Below, one piece after another: positions 18,694 through 28,164 of a stretch of 64,000 bases of DNA (position 1 is its first letter; each line of letters begins with the position of its first letter). The stretch is from Paenibacillus faecalis. Its GTDB lineage: Bacteria; Bacillota; Bacilli; Paenibacillales; Paenibacillaceae. The stretch spans positions 3,255,624 to 3,319,623 of the forward strand of contig NZ_LT985747.1 in NCBI RefSeq assembly GCF_900289175.1, given 5' to 3'. Under the pieces are notes generated by a model, which was not told the origin of the DNA, did no database searches, and was given only the letters and a program-made list of their open reading frames with translations. The translations under genes and the position numbers were made by a program.

Positions 18694-19383
18694 TTACATC
18701 AGGCCACGTTCCTTCAAACTTACAAACGCCCCTTCTCCAATAATCAAGTGATCCAACACATCAATTCCAATGATACTCCCGGCATCCACCAAACGGGAGG
18801 TTAGAGCTATATCCTCCGGGCTTGGTGTCGGATCGCCGCTTGGGTGATTATGAGCACAGATCAACGATGCACTGCTGCATTTGATAGCGGCTCTAAACAC
18901 CTCGCGGGGATGAACAATGGAGGCATTAAGGCTGCCCATGGAAAGCGTTTCTTGGGCAATGACGTGATTTTTCGTGTTTAAAAACAGACAAACAAAGTGC
19001 TCCTTCTGGAGATAACGCAGCTGTTCACTGAGCAGATCCGCGGCATCACGCGGATTGCGTATGATCACCGGCTCCATATGTCTCGACCTGGCCAAACGTA
19101 GTCCAAGTTCAATTCCGGCTTTCAGCTGGACTGCTTTGGCGGTCCCGATTCCTTTAATCTGCGTTAATTCTTCAATACTAAGATCAACGAGCTGACGGAT
19201 ACTTCCCACCTGATTCAAAATCCGCTGAGCTACATGAATAGCGGATTCATGCCGGGTTCCCGTCCTTAATAATATCGCCAACAGCTCGGCATGACTTAAA
19301 GCGCTCGCCCCATATGACATCATGCGCTCTCTTGGTCGTTCTTCATGGGGGATGTCGCGTAGCAAAAATGCAGGCGACTCCAT
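18694..19383 (-). CDS. radC: RadC/YsxA-family JAMM domain protein
   Basis: The 229-residue protein has N-terminal helix-hairpin-helix sequence (LTQIKGIGTAKAVQLKAGIEL) and a C-terminal JAMM metalloprotease-like domain with the metal motif HNHPSGDPTPSPED. The old DNA-repair assignment of RadC is disputed; molecular function is unknown. Conserved place between maf and mreB. ATG 19383 has GGAGGGGAG upstream. Confidence 0.93.
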   Translation of the reverse strand: MESPAFLLRDIPHEERPRERMMSYGASALSHAELLAILLRTGTRHESAIHVAQRILNQVGSIRQLVDLSIEELTQIKGIGTAKAVQLKAGIELGLRLARSRHMEPVIIRNPRDAADLLSEQLRYLQKEHFVCLFLNTKNHVIAQETLSMGSLNASIVHPREVFRAAIKCSSASLICAHNHPSGDPTPSPEDIALTSRLVDAGSIIGIDVLDHLIIGEGAFVSLKERGLM

Positions 19384-19421
19384 ATTCTCCCCTCCTGTAC
19401 TTCATAAAAACGATCTAAAAC

Positions 19422-20033
19422 CTAAAATGAAGACAATACATCCATACCCATCTGTGAAAGCATATCACTAAGCAGGGATATCGGCAGCCCCACGACATTA
19501 AAGTAATCACCCTCAATGCTGTCCACAATACAAGCACCGAGGCCTTGAATGGCATAAGCGCCGGCCTTGTCCGAAGGTTCACCGCTCCGCACATAGGACA
19601 TGATCTGTTCATGATTTAACGGCTTCATGCTCACTGACGTTACACGGTGGCGAACGATACTCTGTCCGGTTACAACATCCACACAAGCGACGCCTGAATA
19701 AACCTTGTGAGTGCGGCCCTGGAGCAAGGAAAGCATACGTACTGCATCTTGGTCATCCACCGGCTTTCCGAGTACATCCCCCTCTAATACGACAATCGTG
19801 TCACTTCCTACAACGATTCCATGTTTGTTCGCCTCAGACAGCTTACGATACACCGTATTGGCCTTTCGCAATGAAAGGATCTCAACAATTTGTTCAGGCT
19901 CCAAGCCAGAGGATATCTCCTCGCTAGCATCACTTGGCATGATTTCAAATGGTACTCGAAGTGATGCTATTAATTCTTGACGCCGTGGAGAGGTTGATGC
20001 CAGTATAATATGCCTTGATGCCATCTCTTTCAC
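19422..20033 (-). CDS. maf: Maf-type nucleotide pyrophosphatase
   Basis: Hydrolyses non-canonical or modified nucleoside triphosphates (dTTP/UTP type in Bacillus) and is linked to division arrest. The 203-residue protein carries LASTSPRRQELI at the N-terminus and the catalytic region VVGSDTIVVLEGDVLGKP. It starts at GTG 20033 (AAAGGAGAT 8 bases upstream); the ATG three codons later is too far from that site. Confidence 0.95.
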   Translation of the reverse strand: MKEMASRHIILASTSPRRQELIASLRVPFEIMPSDASEEISSGLEPEQIVEILSLRKANTVYRKLSEANKHGIVVGSDTIVVLEGDVLGKPVDDQDAVRMLSLLQGRTHKVYSGVACVDVVTGQSIVRHRVTSVSMKPLNHEQIMSYVRSGEPSDKAGAYAIQGLGACIVDSIEGDYFNVVGLPISLLSDMLSQMGMDVLSSF

Positions 20034-20054
20034 GATGGAATATCTCCTTTGTTG

Positions 20055-20297
20055 TCAGAGCCTGCGATACAGCCAGACCGCCGTAATTATCCCGATCAGG
20101 CTCAGCAGGCAAAATTTGAATTCAATGTTAATGTCATAATTTATGATGTCCAAATTAGCTGCGGGCGACCACTCCAACATCGTCGAAGAAGTCAGAAAAG
20201 AAAGAGACTTGACAGGCAGCAGTAATTTTGCAATCCATGTTCCGGTTAGCCACCCGAGCAGTATAAACAAAATAAGCATTCCTGCATTTTTCTTCAT
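20055..20297 (-). CDS. Small membrane protein (DUF4321-like)
   Basis: An 80-residue protein with two hydrophobic helices (about 4-24 and 58-77) and a short outside loop. The longer frame starts 29 codons earlier, but GGGAAGAGG precedes ATG 20297. Small proteins of this kind commonly lie between spoIIB and maf in Paenibacillus-type genomes; function unknown. Family name is from memory of the sequence pattern. Confidence 0.75.
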   Translation of the reverse strand: MKKNAGMLILFILLGWLTGTWIAKLLLPVKSLSFLTSSTMLEWSPAANLDIINYDINIEFKFCLLSLIGIITAVWLYRRL

Positions 20298-20428
20298 TGG
20301 TCCTCTTCCCTCGCCATTTTTTGACACCCTAATTATTATACGGTGAATCCGTAAGCAATACAAACAGAAATCCGGCTGGGGCAACTATTTCCAGTTCTCC
20401 TGCCGGATTTCTCTATCTATTTGCGCTT

Positions 20429-21769
20429 TTAGGACTGAAGGCTTTCCACAAGCTTCCTCTGGTTCGCAATGTAGTTCATCATTCCTGCTTGAATTTCCCA
20501 CAAATGCCCTTTGGCTCGATTTTTGTTGTATTCTGTCAACGCTGTAATGGACCCGTTCATTTCCTGCTCCATCGTTTTCAAATTTGCCCCTGTCTCCGGA
20601 CTCATTCCGCTGTTTACAAATTTAACTGCTTCTGTCCACTGAAGATGAAGATCGGTTATCGTTTTCATACGCTCGGCATCCACTGGCTCAGGGGCCCCCT
20701 GACCAAGCAGAGTTGCAGATATCGAACTGAGATTTTCTGTCAGTTTACCGCTGACTTCAAAGAAAATATCGAGGGCGGCAGCGTCCCCGCCAAATACGGC
20801 CGATTGAGCACCAGGCATCGTAACCTCCCGCACGTAAAGCTCTACCCCTTCACCTTTCAATTGATTGCTGAGCAGCTTCGCCTGTTCCCGATCCGGCGAC
20901 ACACCGGCATATACGCGGTTTTCTCCGGAAGAGTCCGCAAAAGCAGCGATGCCTGACTGCATCAGCTCGCTCATAGCCTGCTCCGCTCCTTCGGGTGTGC
21001 TGAAAACCCCGTACTGCAGCATGTAAAAGGTTTGCTGGGGAATCGAAACCGAAACAGGTACAGCTCCAGCAGCATTCGGATCATTGTTCCCTTCCTGAAC
21101 AGCAGTACTCTCTAATGGAAATTGCGTCGTACCTGCCACGTTTTCTGTGCCCTTCTCTGAATCCCCGCCGTTAAACATGGATAATATAAATGAACCAAAC
21201 AACAGTCCTGTAATGATCGCGCCTGCTATAGAAGCGACGAGCTTCCACATGGAATTGGGTTTGTTGGGGCGGTAATATCCATATTTATTTCCAGACTTGG
21301 ACGGGATTTGTTCGACCTGCAAATATGTATGCTCTCTATCCGCATTATCATACAAAGGATGACTGAATTCATGTTCTGAACTCCAATCACCGATTTCAAC
21401 AGGCTCTACACGCCCATCCTCAATATACTCCGGCCTTTCCTGACTGTTGTCCTCCTCATGACGGTGATGTTTCTGCTGCTCCTTTCTTCGCCTCTCCTCC
21501 GCCAATCGGCCGTTAACCCGGGAGTATTCATGTTTATGATTCAGCAATTCTGCAGGCGGCGGGATCACTCGCAAATCCTCTTTTCCTGCCTTCTGATGGA
21601 TAGGTGACTGTATTTTTTCCCGAACAAAATCGGGCTCCAAACCGTATCTTTCCGCCTTACGAAGAGGCTCAGGCCGTGGCGCGACATGCACCTCATCTTT
21701 ATGACCGCTGTTCTCTTGTCTTTTGGGAGCTTCATGATCAAACCTAATCGTCATCCGCGCTTTACTCAT
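20429..21769 (-). CDS. spoIIB: SPOR-domain membrane protein, probable SpoIIB equivalent
   Basis: SpoIIB localises to the sporulation septum and helps its dissolution and engulfment. The 446-residue protein has a long charged N-terminal cytoplasmic region (about 1-175), one membrane helix (about 180-203, SIAGAIITGLLFGSFIL), and a SPOR domain that binds denuded glycan (about 247-316, YMLQYGVFSTPEGAEQAMSE). A helical C-terminal region follows. It is upstream of maf and radC, the spoIIB position in Bacillus, which supports the name; identity outside SPOR cannot be judged here. ATG 21769 has GAGGTG upstream. Confidence 0.7.
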   Translation of the reverse strand: MSKARMTIRFDHEAPKRQENSGHKDEVHVAPRPEPLRKAERYGLEPDFVREKIQSPIHQKAGKEDLRVIPPPAELLNHKHEYSRVNGRLAEERRRKEQQKHHRHEEDNSQERPEYIEDGRVEPVEIGDWSSEHEFSHPLYDNADREHTYLQVEQIPSKSGNKYGYYRPNKPNSMWKLVASIAGAIITGLLFGSFILSMFNGGDSEKGTENVAGTTQFPLESTAVQEGNNDPNAAGAVPVSVSIPQQTFYMLQYGVFSTPEGAEQAMSELMQSGIAAFADSSGENRVYAGVSPDREQAKLLSNQLKGEGVELYVREVTMPGAQSAVFGGDAAALDIFFEVSGKLTENLSSISATLLGQGAPEPVDAERMKTITDLHLQWTEAVKFVNSGMSPETGANLKTMEQEMNGSITALTEYNKNRAKGHLWEIQAGMMNYIANQRKLVESLQS

Positions 21770-21891
21770 TCCACTACACCTCACTTGTCTCCTCATCTAT
21801 AAATACCTATATGATAGACTCAGACAAGTTATGTACGCATCAATTTTGAAAATAAATAACGGGAACGTTTCAAGGCAGCAATAATGAAGAA

Positions 21892-21933
21892 AAGGTCGAA
21901 TACGGGAGCAAATGCAATCCCAAACTCGACCTT
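21892..21933 (-). terminator. Terminator after murC
   Basis: An 8-bp stem AAGGTCGA/TCGACCTT, extended by GGGA/TCCC inside the loop, is followed on the minus strand by TTTCTTC. Confidence 0.6.
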
Positions 21934-21982
21934 CTCGAATCAAACGATCTGTAAACTCATTTGAAAGGGCAAAGAGCACCCC

Positions 21983-23362
21983 TTACTTGCTTTCTTTCAG
22001 GGACTTTGCCAAAGATGCTCCAACCTTCCAAATATCTCCGGCTCCCATCGTCAAGACAAGATCACCGGGCTTTACTCGTCCGCCGAGGTCTTGAAGAACC
22101 TCCTCTTTGGACGGGATATATCTTGCTCCAGCGTTACTGTTCTCTACAATGAGCTCCACCAGTCTGGCAGAGCTGATCCCCTCGATCTGCTTCTCGCCAG
22201 CCGGTGAATAAATGTCTGTAATGATCACTTCATCTGCATCCCCAAAAGCGCGGCTAAACGCATCAAGCAGGAAAAAGGTTCTGGAGTAACGCTGCGGTTG
22301 AAATACCGCAATGATTCTCTTTCCAGTCGCTTTTGCTGCACTGATCGTAGCCTCGATTTCGGTAGGATGATGGGCATAATCATCGATGATGAGTATATCG
22401 TTCGCTTCGCCCAGCACCTGAAAACGGCGCTTGGCTCCGGTAAATTTGAAAATACCTTTTACAATATTTTCAAACGGAACGCCCGCCTTTAAACAAGTGA
22501 TCACTGTAGCCATTGCGTTATAGACGTTATGTTTTCCCGGTACCGAGAGCTGCACAGTTCCCAGCAGCTGCCCCTGATGTGACATCGTAAAGGAAACATG
22601 GCGATCCCCAAGTACCAGGTCGCTGGCCGTATAATCGGCTTCGGCATGTATACCGTAGGTGGTGACATCAATACGATGCAGCTCCGGCAGTATAGCCTGT
22701 ATGTTCGAATCATCTGCACATACGATCGCCGTGCCATCCTCTCTGATCTGGCTCAAAAATTGTACATAAGCTGCTTTTAAACGATTAAAATCACCATCGT
22801 AGTTTTCCAGATGATCAGCCTCTATGTTTAATACAACACCAAGCCATGGGTGGTATTGCAAGAATGAACCATCGCTTTCATCCGCTTCGGCTACCACATA
22901 TTCTCCTTTGCCAGCTTTGGCATTCGTGCCGACGTTCATGATCTCTCCACCGATAATGAAGGTCGGATCAACTCCGCACTCTTCCATCACAAGTGCGATC
23001 ATGGAAGAAGTTGTGGTTTTGCCATGAGCACCTGCTACAGCAACACCTTTGCCTTCATTCAGCAGCCTTGCAAGCATTTGGGCACGATGAAGAACCGGGA
23101 TGTTTTGCTGTTCTGCAGCGACCCGCTCCACATTATCTCTAGGCAAAGCTGTTGAATATACAACCATATCGGCTCCTTGTACCTGCTCTGCCGTGTGGCC
23201 AATATAGATTTTAGCGCCTTTAGCTGCCAACTTTTCTGTCAATTCCTGTGAGGCCACGTCAGAACCCGTGACTTTATATCCCATCTCCAGCATAACTCTT
23301 GCAATGGCGCTCATACCGTAGCCGCCAATTCCGATAAAATGAACATGTTCTGATGTATTCAA
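21983..23362 (-). CDS. murC: UDP-N-acetylmuramate--L-alanine ligase
   Basis: Adds L-alanine to UDP-MurNAc in the cytosolic part of peptidoglycan synthesis. The 459-residue Mur ligase has the N-terminal Rossmann motif HFIGIGGYGMSAIARV, the ATP loop GAHGKTTTSSMI near residue 110, EADESDGSF, and DDYAHHPTEI in the C-terminal domain. It starts at TTG 23362 with GGTGAT upstream. It follows folC by 7 bases. Confidence 0.96.
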   Translation of the reverse strand: MNTSEHVHFIGIGGYGMSAIARVMLEMGYKVTGSDVASQELTEKLAAKGAKIYIGHTAEQVQGADMVVYSTALPRDNVERVAAEQQNIPVLHRAQMLARLLNEGKGVAVAGAHGKTTTSSMIALVMEECGVDPTFIIGGEIMNVGTNAKAGKGEYVVAEADESDGSFLQYHPWLGVVLNIEADHLENYDGDFNRLKAAYVQFLSQIREDGTAIVCADDSNIQAILPELHRIDVTTYGIHAEADYTASDLVLGDRHVSFTMSHQGQLLGTVQLSVPGKHNVYNAMATVITCLKAGVPFENIVKGIFKFTGAKRRFQVLGEANDILIIDDYAHHPTEIEATISAAKATGKRIIAVFQPQRYSRTFFLLDAFSRAFGDADEVIITDIYSPAGEKQIEGISSARLVELIVENSNAGARYIPSKEEVLQDLGGRVKPGDLVLTMGAGDIWKVGASLAKSLKESK

Positions 23363-23369
23363 AAATTAA

Positions 23370-24746
23370 TCACCAACCTTTTTCAGAATCGGAAAGGCCC
23401 AGGAGGTTGGAACGCACGTCGGCAATCAGATATAACGTGCCCGACACCACCCCAAGATCCTCCGCTTCCGTCCGTGACTTCAATAATTCAAGTGCGTTTT
23501 TCCAATCTGGTTCTATGATGATTTGCAGCGTTTGTTTGGCGTGTTTCTCCCTTAACTGCTCTACGATGTCCCCTAACGCCTTGACGTCCATTTTTCTCCG
23601 GAAATCCGGTTCGGTCAGGATAAGCGTATCCACTATAGGCAGTATATGCTTCAAATACGCTTCATGATGCTTATTTGCCAGCATTCCCATCATTAAGTTC
23701 AGTTTGTTGTATTGAAAAATATTCGGAAGGCTTTTCGCCAAAGATTCCGCTCCTTCCGGGTTATGGGCCCCGTCAAGAACAATCCTAGGAGATGAGCTGA
23801 TCTGCTCCAACCTTCCAGCCCACTTGGTAGCAAGAAATCCCTGCTTAATATGCTCATCTTCAATCACAAAAGCCATGTAATAATGAAGCACCTCAAGGCT
23901 CATCATCGCACAAGCTGCATTGGCACATTGATGCTCTCCCAGTAAAGATATCTCTATATCCATCTGACGGAAAGGTCCCGAAAAATGAAAGGTCTGGCTC
24001 TCTGCATGGCCACCTGTCCGCTCATAAGAAAAGTGATCCCCTGCCAAATACAGCGTCGAACGATTTCGTTCAGCCGCATCTTTCAACACCTGAATCGCTT
24101 CCGGCTGAGTGACCGCGCTGACAACAGGAACCCCCGGTTTAATGATCCCTGCCTTCTCCGAGGCAATTTCAGCAATCGTGTCTCCTAAAATATCTGTGTG
24201 ATCCATACCGATGTTGGTGATGATGGAGATGACCGGATGGATCACGTTCGTTACATCCAATCTACCGCCAAGACCGGTTTCCCAAACAACGACATCTGGA
24301 ACACACTCTGAGGCATAATACAAAATGGCGAGTGCGGCAGAAACTTCGAACATCGTCGGAGAACCAAGCTCTGTTGCCGCGATTTCCTGAACGAGCGGAT
24401 GCAATCGATTGGCAAGCTTGAGAAGTGTATCCTCAGAAATATCTTCCCCGTTATACTGAAATCGATTAGTAAATTTCGTAATGTAAGGAGATGTAAAGGT
24501 GCCCACATCATATCCGCTCCGGTGAAGAACCTCTGTCAAAAATGCACAGGTGGACCCTTTGCCATTCGTGCCTGCAACATGAACAAACTTTAAGCGCCGC
24601 TCAGGATTGCCCAGCCGCTCAAGCAGCGCTTGTATGCGTACCAAACCCGGCCGGATACCAAATGGTATCAGACCGTTAATCCACTCTACAGCATCCTCAT
24701 AGCTTCTAAGAGGGGCTGTTTGAACAGCCCCGGTTAAGTTACCCAT
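23370..24746 (-). CDS. folC: Bifunctional folylpolyglutamate/dihydrofolate synthase
   Basis: Adds glutamate to dihydropteroate or tetrahydrofolate. The Mur-ligase-like protein (458 residues) has the P-loop AGTNGKGSTCAFL, the Mg site TNIGMDHTDILGDT, and DGAHNPEGAESL in the C-terminal domain. The frame opens at GTG 24755, but AAGGTG is best spaced for ATG 24746. It lies between valS and murC. Confidence 0.95.
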   Translation of the reverse strand: MGNLTGAVQTAPLRSYEDAVEWINGLIPFGIRPGLVRIQALLERLGNPERRLKFVHVAGTNGKGSTCAFLTEVLHRSGYDVGTFTSPYITKFTNRFQYNGEDISEDTLLKLANRLHPLVQEIAATELGSPTMFEVSAALAILYYASECVPDVVVWETGLGGRLDVTNVIHPVISIITNIGMDHTDILGDTIAEIASEKAGIIKPGVPVVSAVTQPEAIQVLKDAAERNRSTLYLAGDHFSYERTGGHAESQTFHFSGPFRQMDIEISLLGEHQCANAACAMMSLEVLHYYMAFVIEDEHIKQGFLATKWAGRLEQISSSPRIVLDGAHNPEGAESLAKSLPNIFQYNKLNLMMGMLANKHHEAYLKHILPIVDTLILTEPDFRRKMDVKALGDIVEQLREKHAKQTLQIIIEPDWKNALELLKSRTEAEDLGVVSGTLYLIADVRSNLLGLSDSEKGW

Positions 24747-24780
24747 GCTTCTCACCTTCAGGTTTATAATTAAAATATGC

Positions 24781-27447
24781 TTAGCCCTTCAACTCTTCAA
24801 TCCGGGCGATAACTTTATTTCTCTTCTCCGTGTAATCTGCTTGCTTGGCTCGCTCTTCCTCAATCACCTTAGCTGGAGCCTTGGAAACAAAGCCCTGATT
24901 GCTCAGCTTCTTCTCCACGCGCTCGACCTCACTGTTCAAATGCTTCAGCTCTTTCTCAAGGCGGGAAATTTCCTGTGCGATATCAATCAAACCGGACAGA
25001 GGTAAATAAATCTCTGCACCTGTCACGATAGAGGTCATCGCCTTATCAGGCGTCTCAAGACCAAGGCCGGATTGGAACTCAGAAGTGTTGCAAAAACGAC
25101 GGATGTAATCAACATTACGTTCAACAATGCCAAGTACATTCTCATCTGCAGCCTTGATGATCATTTCTATCTTTTTGCTCATCGGTACATTGACTTCAGC
25201 TCGAACATTCCGAACAGCACGTATAACATCCATCAGCAAATTCATTTCGGTCACTGCTTCTTGATTCTCCAGGGAAGCGTCATAAGTCGGCCATGAAGCC
25301 AGCATAACCGTATCCCCTTCATGCGGCAGGTGCTGCCAAATCTCTTCTGAAATAAACGGCATAAACGGGTGGATCAAGCGCATAGTACGGTCCAGAACAT
25401 AAGCTAGGACGGACTGGGTCTTTTTCTTCGCTTCCTGATCTTCACCGTAAAGTGAAAGCTTCGCAAACTCAATATACCAATCACACAAATCATCCCAGAT
25501 AAAATTGTATAGCAATCGACCGGTTTCGCCAAATTCATAGGCATCTATTAGACGCGAAATATCCCGTGAAGTTTCGTTCAGACGGTGAAGAATCCATCGG
25601 TCAGCTGTGCCGAGATCGCCGCTGATGTCGATATCACTATGTTTAAAGCCTTCCAGATTCATCAAAGCAAACCGGGAGGCGTTCCAAATTTTGTTAGCAA
25701 AATTCCGGGCCTGCTCCACTCTCTCCCAGCGGAAACGAAGGTCCTGCCCCGGGGTGCTGCCCGTCGATATCATAAAGCGCATGGCATCCGTACCGTATTT
25801 CTCGATAACGTCCAGCGGATCAACACCGTTGCCAAGCGACTTGGACATCTTCTTGCCTTCGGCATCACGAACCAAACCGTGCAACAAGACGTCTTTAAAC
25901 GGCTTTTCATCCGTAAATTCAAGAGCTGTAAATATCATCCTAGCTACCCAGAAATAAATGATGTCGTAGCCTGTCACAAGAACGTTAGTCGGGTAATAGC
26001 GTTTTAAATCCTCGGTATCTTCCGGCCAACCCAAGGTCGAAAACGGCCAGAGCGCGGAACTGAACCACGTATCAAGAACATCCTCATCCTGCTTAAGATT
26101 CGTGCTTCCGCATTTGGAACAAGTTGCTACGTCTTCATGCGCCACATGCATCTCTCCGCACTGACCGCAATACCAGGCAGGAATCCGGTGGCCCCACCAA
26201 AGCTGACGGGAAATACACCAATCACGTACATTTTCGATCCAATGAAGATATGTTCTTTCAAAACGTTCAGGTACGAAGTTTACACCTTTGCCTGATTTTT
26301 GTGCTTCGATGGCTCTTTCAGCCAATGGCTTCATCTTTACGAACCACTGTGTGGACAGATAAGGCTCTACGACAGCACCGCTGCGCTCACTGTGGCCTAC
26401 CTGGTGAACGTGATCTTCAATTCGGATCAGGACACCGGACTCTTTCAAGTCGTTCACGATTTGTTTCCGGCATTCACTGCGATCCAATCCCTCATACTTG
26501 CCCGCATGGCTGTTCATCGTTCCGGTTTCATCCATCACCGTAATTTGCGGCAGATCATGGCGCAGCCCCATCTCAAAGTCATTCGGATCATGAGCTGGCG
26601 TAATCTTTACAGCGCCGCTGCCGAAATCTTTTTCTACATATTCATCGGCAATAATCGGTATTTCACGTCCAACAACCGGAAGAACAAGCATTTTGCCAAT
26701 CATGTGTTTGTAACGCTCATCTTCCGGATGAACAGCAACGGCTGTATCCCCCAGCATCGTTTCCGGACGGGTTGTCGCCACCGTAATGCTGCCGCTCCCA
26801 TCTTTCAACGGATAAGCCAAATGATACAGATGCCCTTGTACCTCTTTGTACTCTACTTCAATGTCGGACAAAGCTGTACGCGCCGCAGGGTCCCAGTTAA
26901 TAATATATTTTCCGCGATAAATCAAACCTTTTTCATAAAACTTGACAAAAACTTCTCGAACTGCCTTGGAAAGGCCCTCATCCAGCGTAAAACGTTCTCT
27001 GGAATAGTCGAGAGAAAGGCCCATCTTGGCCCATTGATCACGGATCGTATTGGCGTATTGCTCTTTCCATTCCCATACTTTCTCAAGAAATTTCTCTCGT
27101 CCAAGATCGTAGCGGGTAATCCCCTGCTCACGCAACTTTTCCTCTACCTTGGTTTGTGTAGCGATACCCGCATGATCAGAGCCCGGAAGCCACAGAGCAT
27201 CGTATCCCTGCATTCTTTTAACACGGATCAAAATATCTTGAAGTGTGAAATCCAGAGCATGGCCGATGTGAAGCATACCGGTTACGTTTGGCGGTGGAAT
27301 GACAATTGTATATGGCTCGGCATCCGGGCGCTGCCCGGCGTTGAAAAACCCGCCTTCTTTCCAGTAGGTGTACCATTTTTGTTCTGCTGTTTTAGGATCA
27401 TACGTGGTCGGCATTTGTGCCGAGGTTTGAGTTTCCTTGTGCTCCAT
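24781..27447 (-). CDS. valS: Valyl-tRNA synthetase
   Basis: Charges tRNA-Val. The 888-residue class I enzyme has HIGH in [19 protein letters not shown] in [11 protein letters not shown], the CP1 editing domain, a zinc-binding insert [10 protein letters not shown]...CSKCGST, and the C-terminal coiled-coil arm ([20 protein letters not shown]) typical of ValRS. ATG 27447 has GGAGGGACG upstream. A T-box leader with a Val specifier lies upstream, so expression should rise when tRNA-Val is uncharged. Confidence 0.98.
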   Translation of the reverse strand: MEHKETQTSAQMPTTYDPKTAEQKWYTYWKEGGFFNAGQRPDAEPYTIVIPPPNVTGMLHIGHALDFTLQDILIRVKRMQGYDALWLPGSDHAGIATQTKVEEKLREQGITRYDLGREKFLEKVWEWKEQYANTIRDQWAKMGLSLDYSRERFTLDEGLSKAVREVFVKFYEKGLIYRGKYIINWDPAARTALSDIEVEYKEVQGHLYHLAYPLKDGSGSITVATTRPETMLGDTAVAVHPEDERYKHMIGKMLVLPVVGREIPIIADEYVEKDFGSGAVKITPAHDPNDFEMGLRHDLPQITVMDETGTMNSHAGKYEGLDRSECRKQIVNDLKESGVLIRIEDHVHQVGHSERSGAVVEPYLSTQWFVKMKPLAERAIEAQKSGKGVNFVPERFERTYLHWIENVRDWCISRQLWWGHRIPAWYCGQCGEMHVAHEDVATCSKCGSTNLKQDEDVLDTWFSSALWPFSTLGWPEDTEDLKRYYPTNVLVTGYDIIYFWVARMIFTALEFTDEKPFKDVLLHGLVRDAEGKKMSKSLGNGVDPLDVIEKYGTDAMRFMISTGSTPGQDLRFRWERVEQARNFANKIWNASRFALMNLEGFKHSDIDISGDLGTADRWILHRLNETSRDISRLIDAYEFGETGRLLYNFIWDDLCDWYIEFAKLSLYGEDQEAKKKTQSVLAYVLDRTMRLIHPFMPFISEEIWQHLPHEGDTVMLASWPTYDASLENQEAVTEMNLLMDVIRAVRNVRAEVNVPMSKKIEMIIKAADENVLGIVERNVDYIRRFCNTSEFQSGLGLETPDKAMTSIVTGAEIYLPLSGLIDIAQEISRLEKELKHLNSEVERVEKKLSNQGFVSKAPAKVIEEERAKQADYTEKRNKVIARIEELKG

Positions 27448-27613
27448 CGTTCTCGTCCCTCCGTTACTTAATCAGCATTGCCTTACAACATGGTTTTAGC
27501 CGTTATAGCTTACAGAAACTTTTCATAAGAAGAAAGCATTATAGCACCTGCATCCACATAAGATGCGCTTTCGAGAAAATATCAAATTACTCATTCGTTA
27601 AAGATAAGCAAAT

Positions 27614-27950
27614 AAAAAAGCCTTTCGTCCTCAAAGGACGAAAGACCATTGTTCTCTCGCGGTACCACCTTTGTTTCACAAACGCTGGTTCATGATGGCC
27701 ACCAACAATCGGCACATCCTAGCGCTTGCGACACTTTACACAGGTAACGGCTGCAGCCGGCATGCTCTAACTTTAACACATGGCGGTCCCTGTACTAAAG
27801 TTCAAGCAGGCAACTCCGGGGCGACTTCGGCAAAAGATGGTTCCTACGGAATCTCTCAGCGCTGCAATTCCGCTCTCTGAAGGCCATTTCTCTTCCTACT
27901 ATTCCCGTTCACAGTTGTTTGTAATTTGCAAATGCTTTATACAGTATTAC
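27614..27950 (-). promoter_or_regulatory. T-box leader of valS (specifier GUC, valine)
   Basis: The minus strand carries the T-box core GGTGGTACCGCG (27669-27658), with its central UGG facing the tRNA acceptor end. In Stem I the sequence GAA-GTC-GCC places GTC (27825-27823) as specifier, which is a valine codon and agrees with the gene. The competing terminator stem is 27636-27644 with 27622-27630, followed by six U (27619-27614). Confidence 0.92.
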
Positions 27951-27988
27951 CAGATTGTATTCCAATAAAACTGAATTGGCTATAGTCA

Positions 27989-28017
27989 ACTATAACTTGC
28001 TTATTGTTCATAGTCAA
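27989..28017 (-). promoter_or_regulatory. Sigma-A promoter of valS
   Basis: On the minus strand TTGACT (28017-28012) and TATAGT (27994-27989) are 17 bases apart, about 40 bases before Stem I of the T-box. Confidence 0.75.
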
Positions 28018-28079
28018 TATTTCAAGCCATATATACCCACAGGCAGTTTTGATTGTTTAAAACTTGGGACAACATAAAA

Positions 28080-28113
28080 CAGGCTACCCCAGGATAAATC
28101 CCCCGAGCAGCCT
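28080..28113 (-). terminator. Terminator after spoVID
   Basis: AGGCTGCTCGGGGGAT pairs with ATCCTGGGGTAGCCT (some wobble and mismatch), followed on the minus strand by GTTTTATG. Confidence 0.75.
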
Positions 28114-28164
28114 GCCGACACTTTATTTTTTCAAAGCTATTCTTAAATAAGGGCTGTTTCACAT

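Noticed and set aside
21797..21979. 60-residue open frame on the minus strand between murC and spoIIB
   Set aside because: It overlaps the murC terminator hairpin, has no ribosome site and no family-like sequence.
26299..27471. 390-residue open frame on the plus strand
   Set aside because: It lies antisense to valS, which has all catalytic motifs; no ribosome site and Cys/His/Phe-rich composition.
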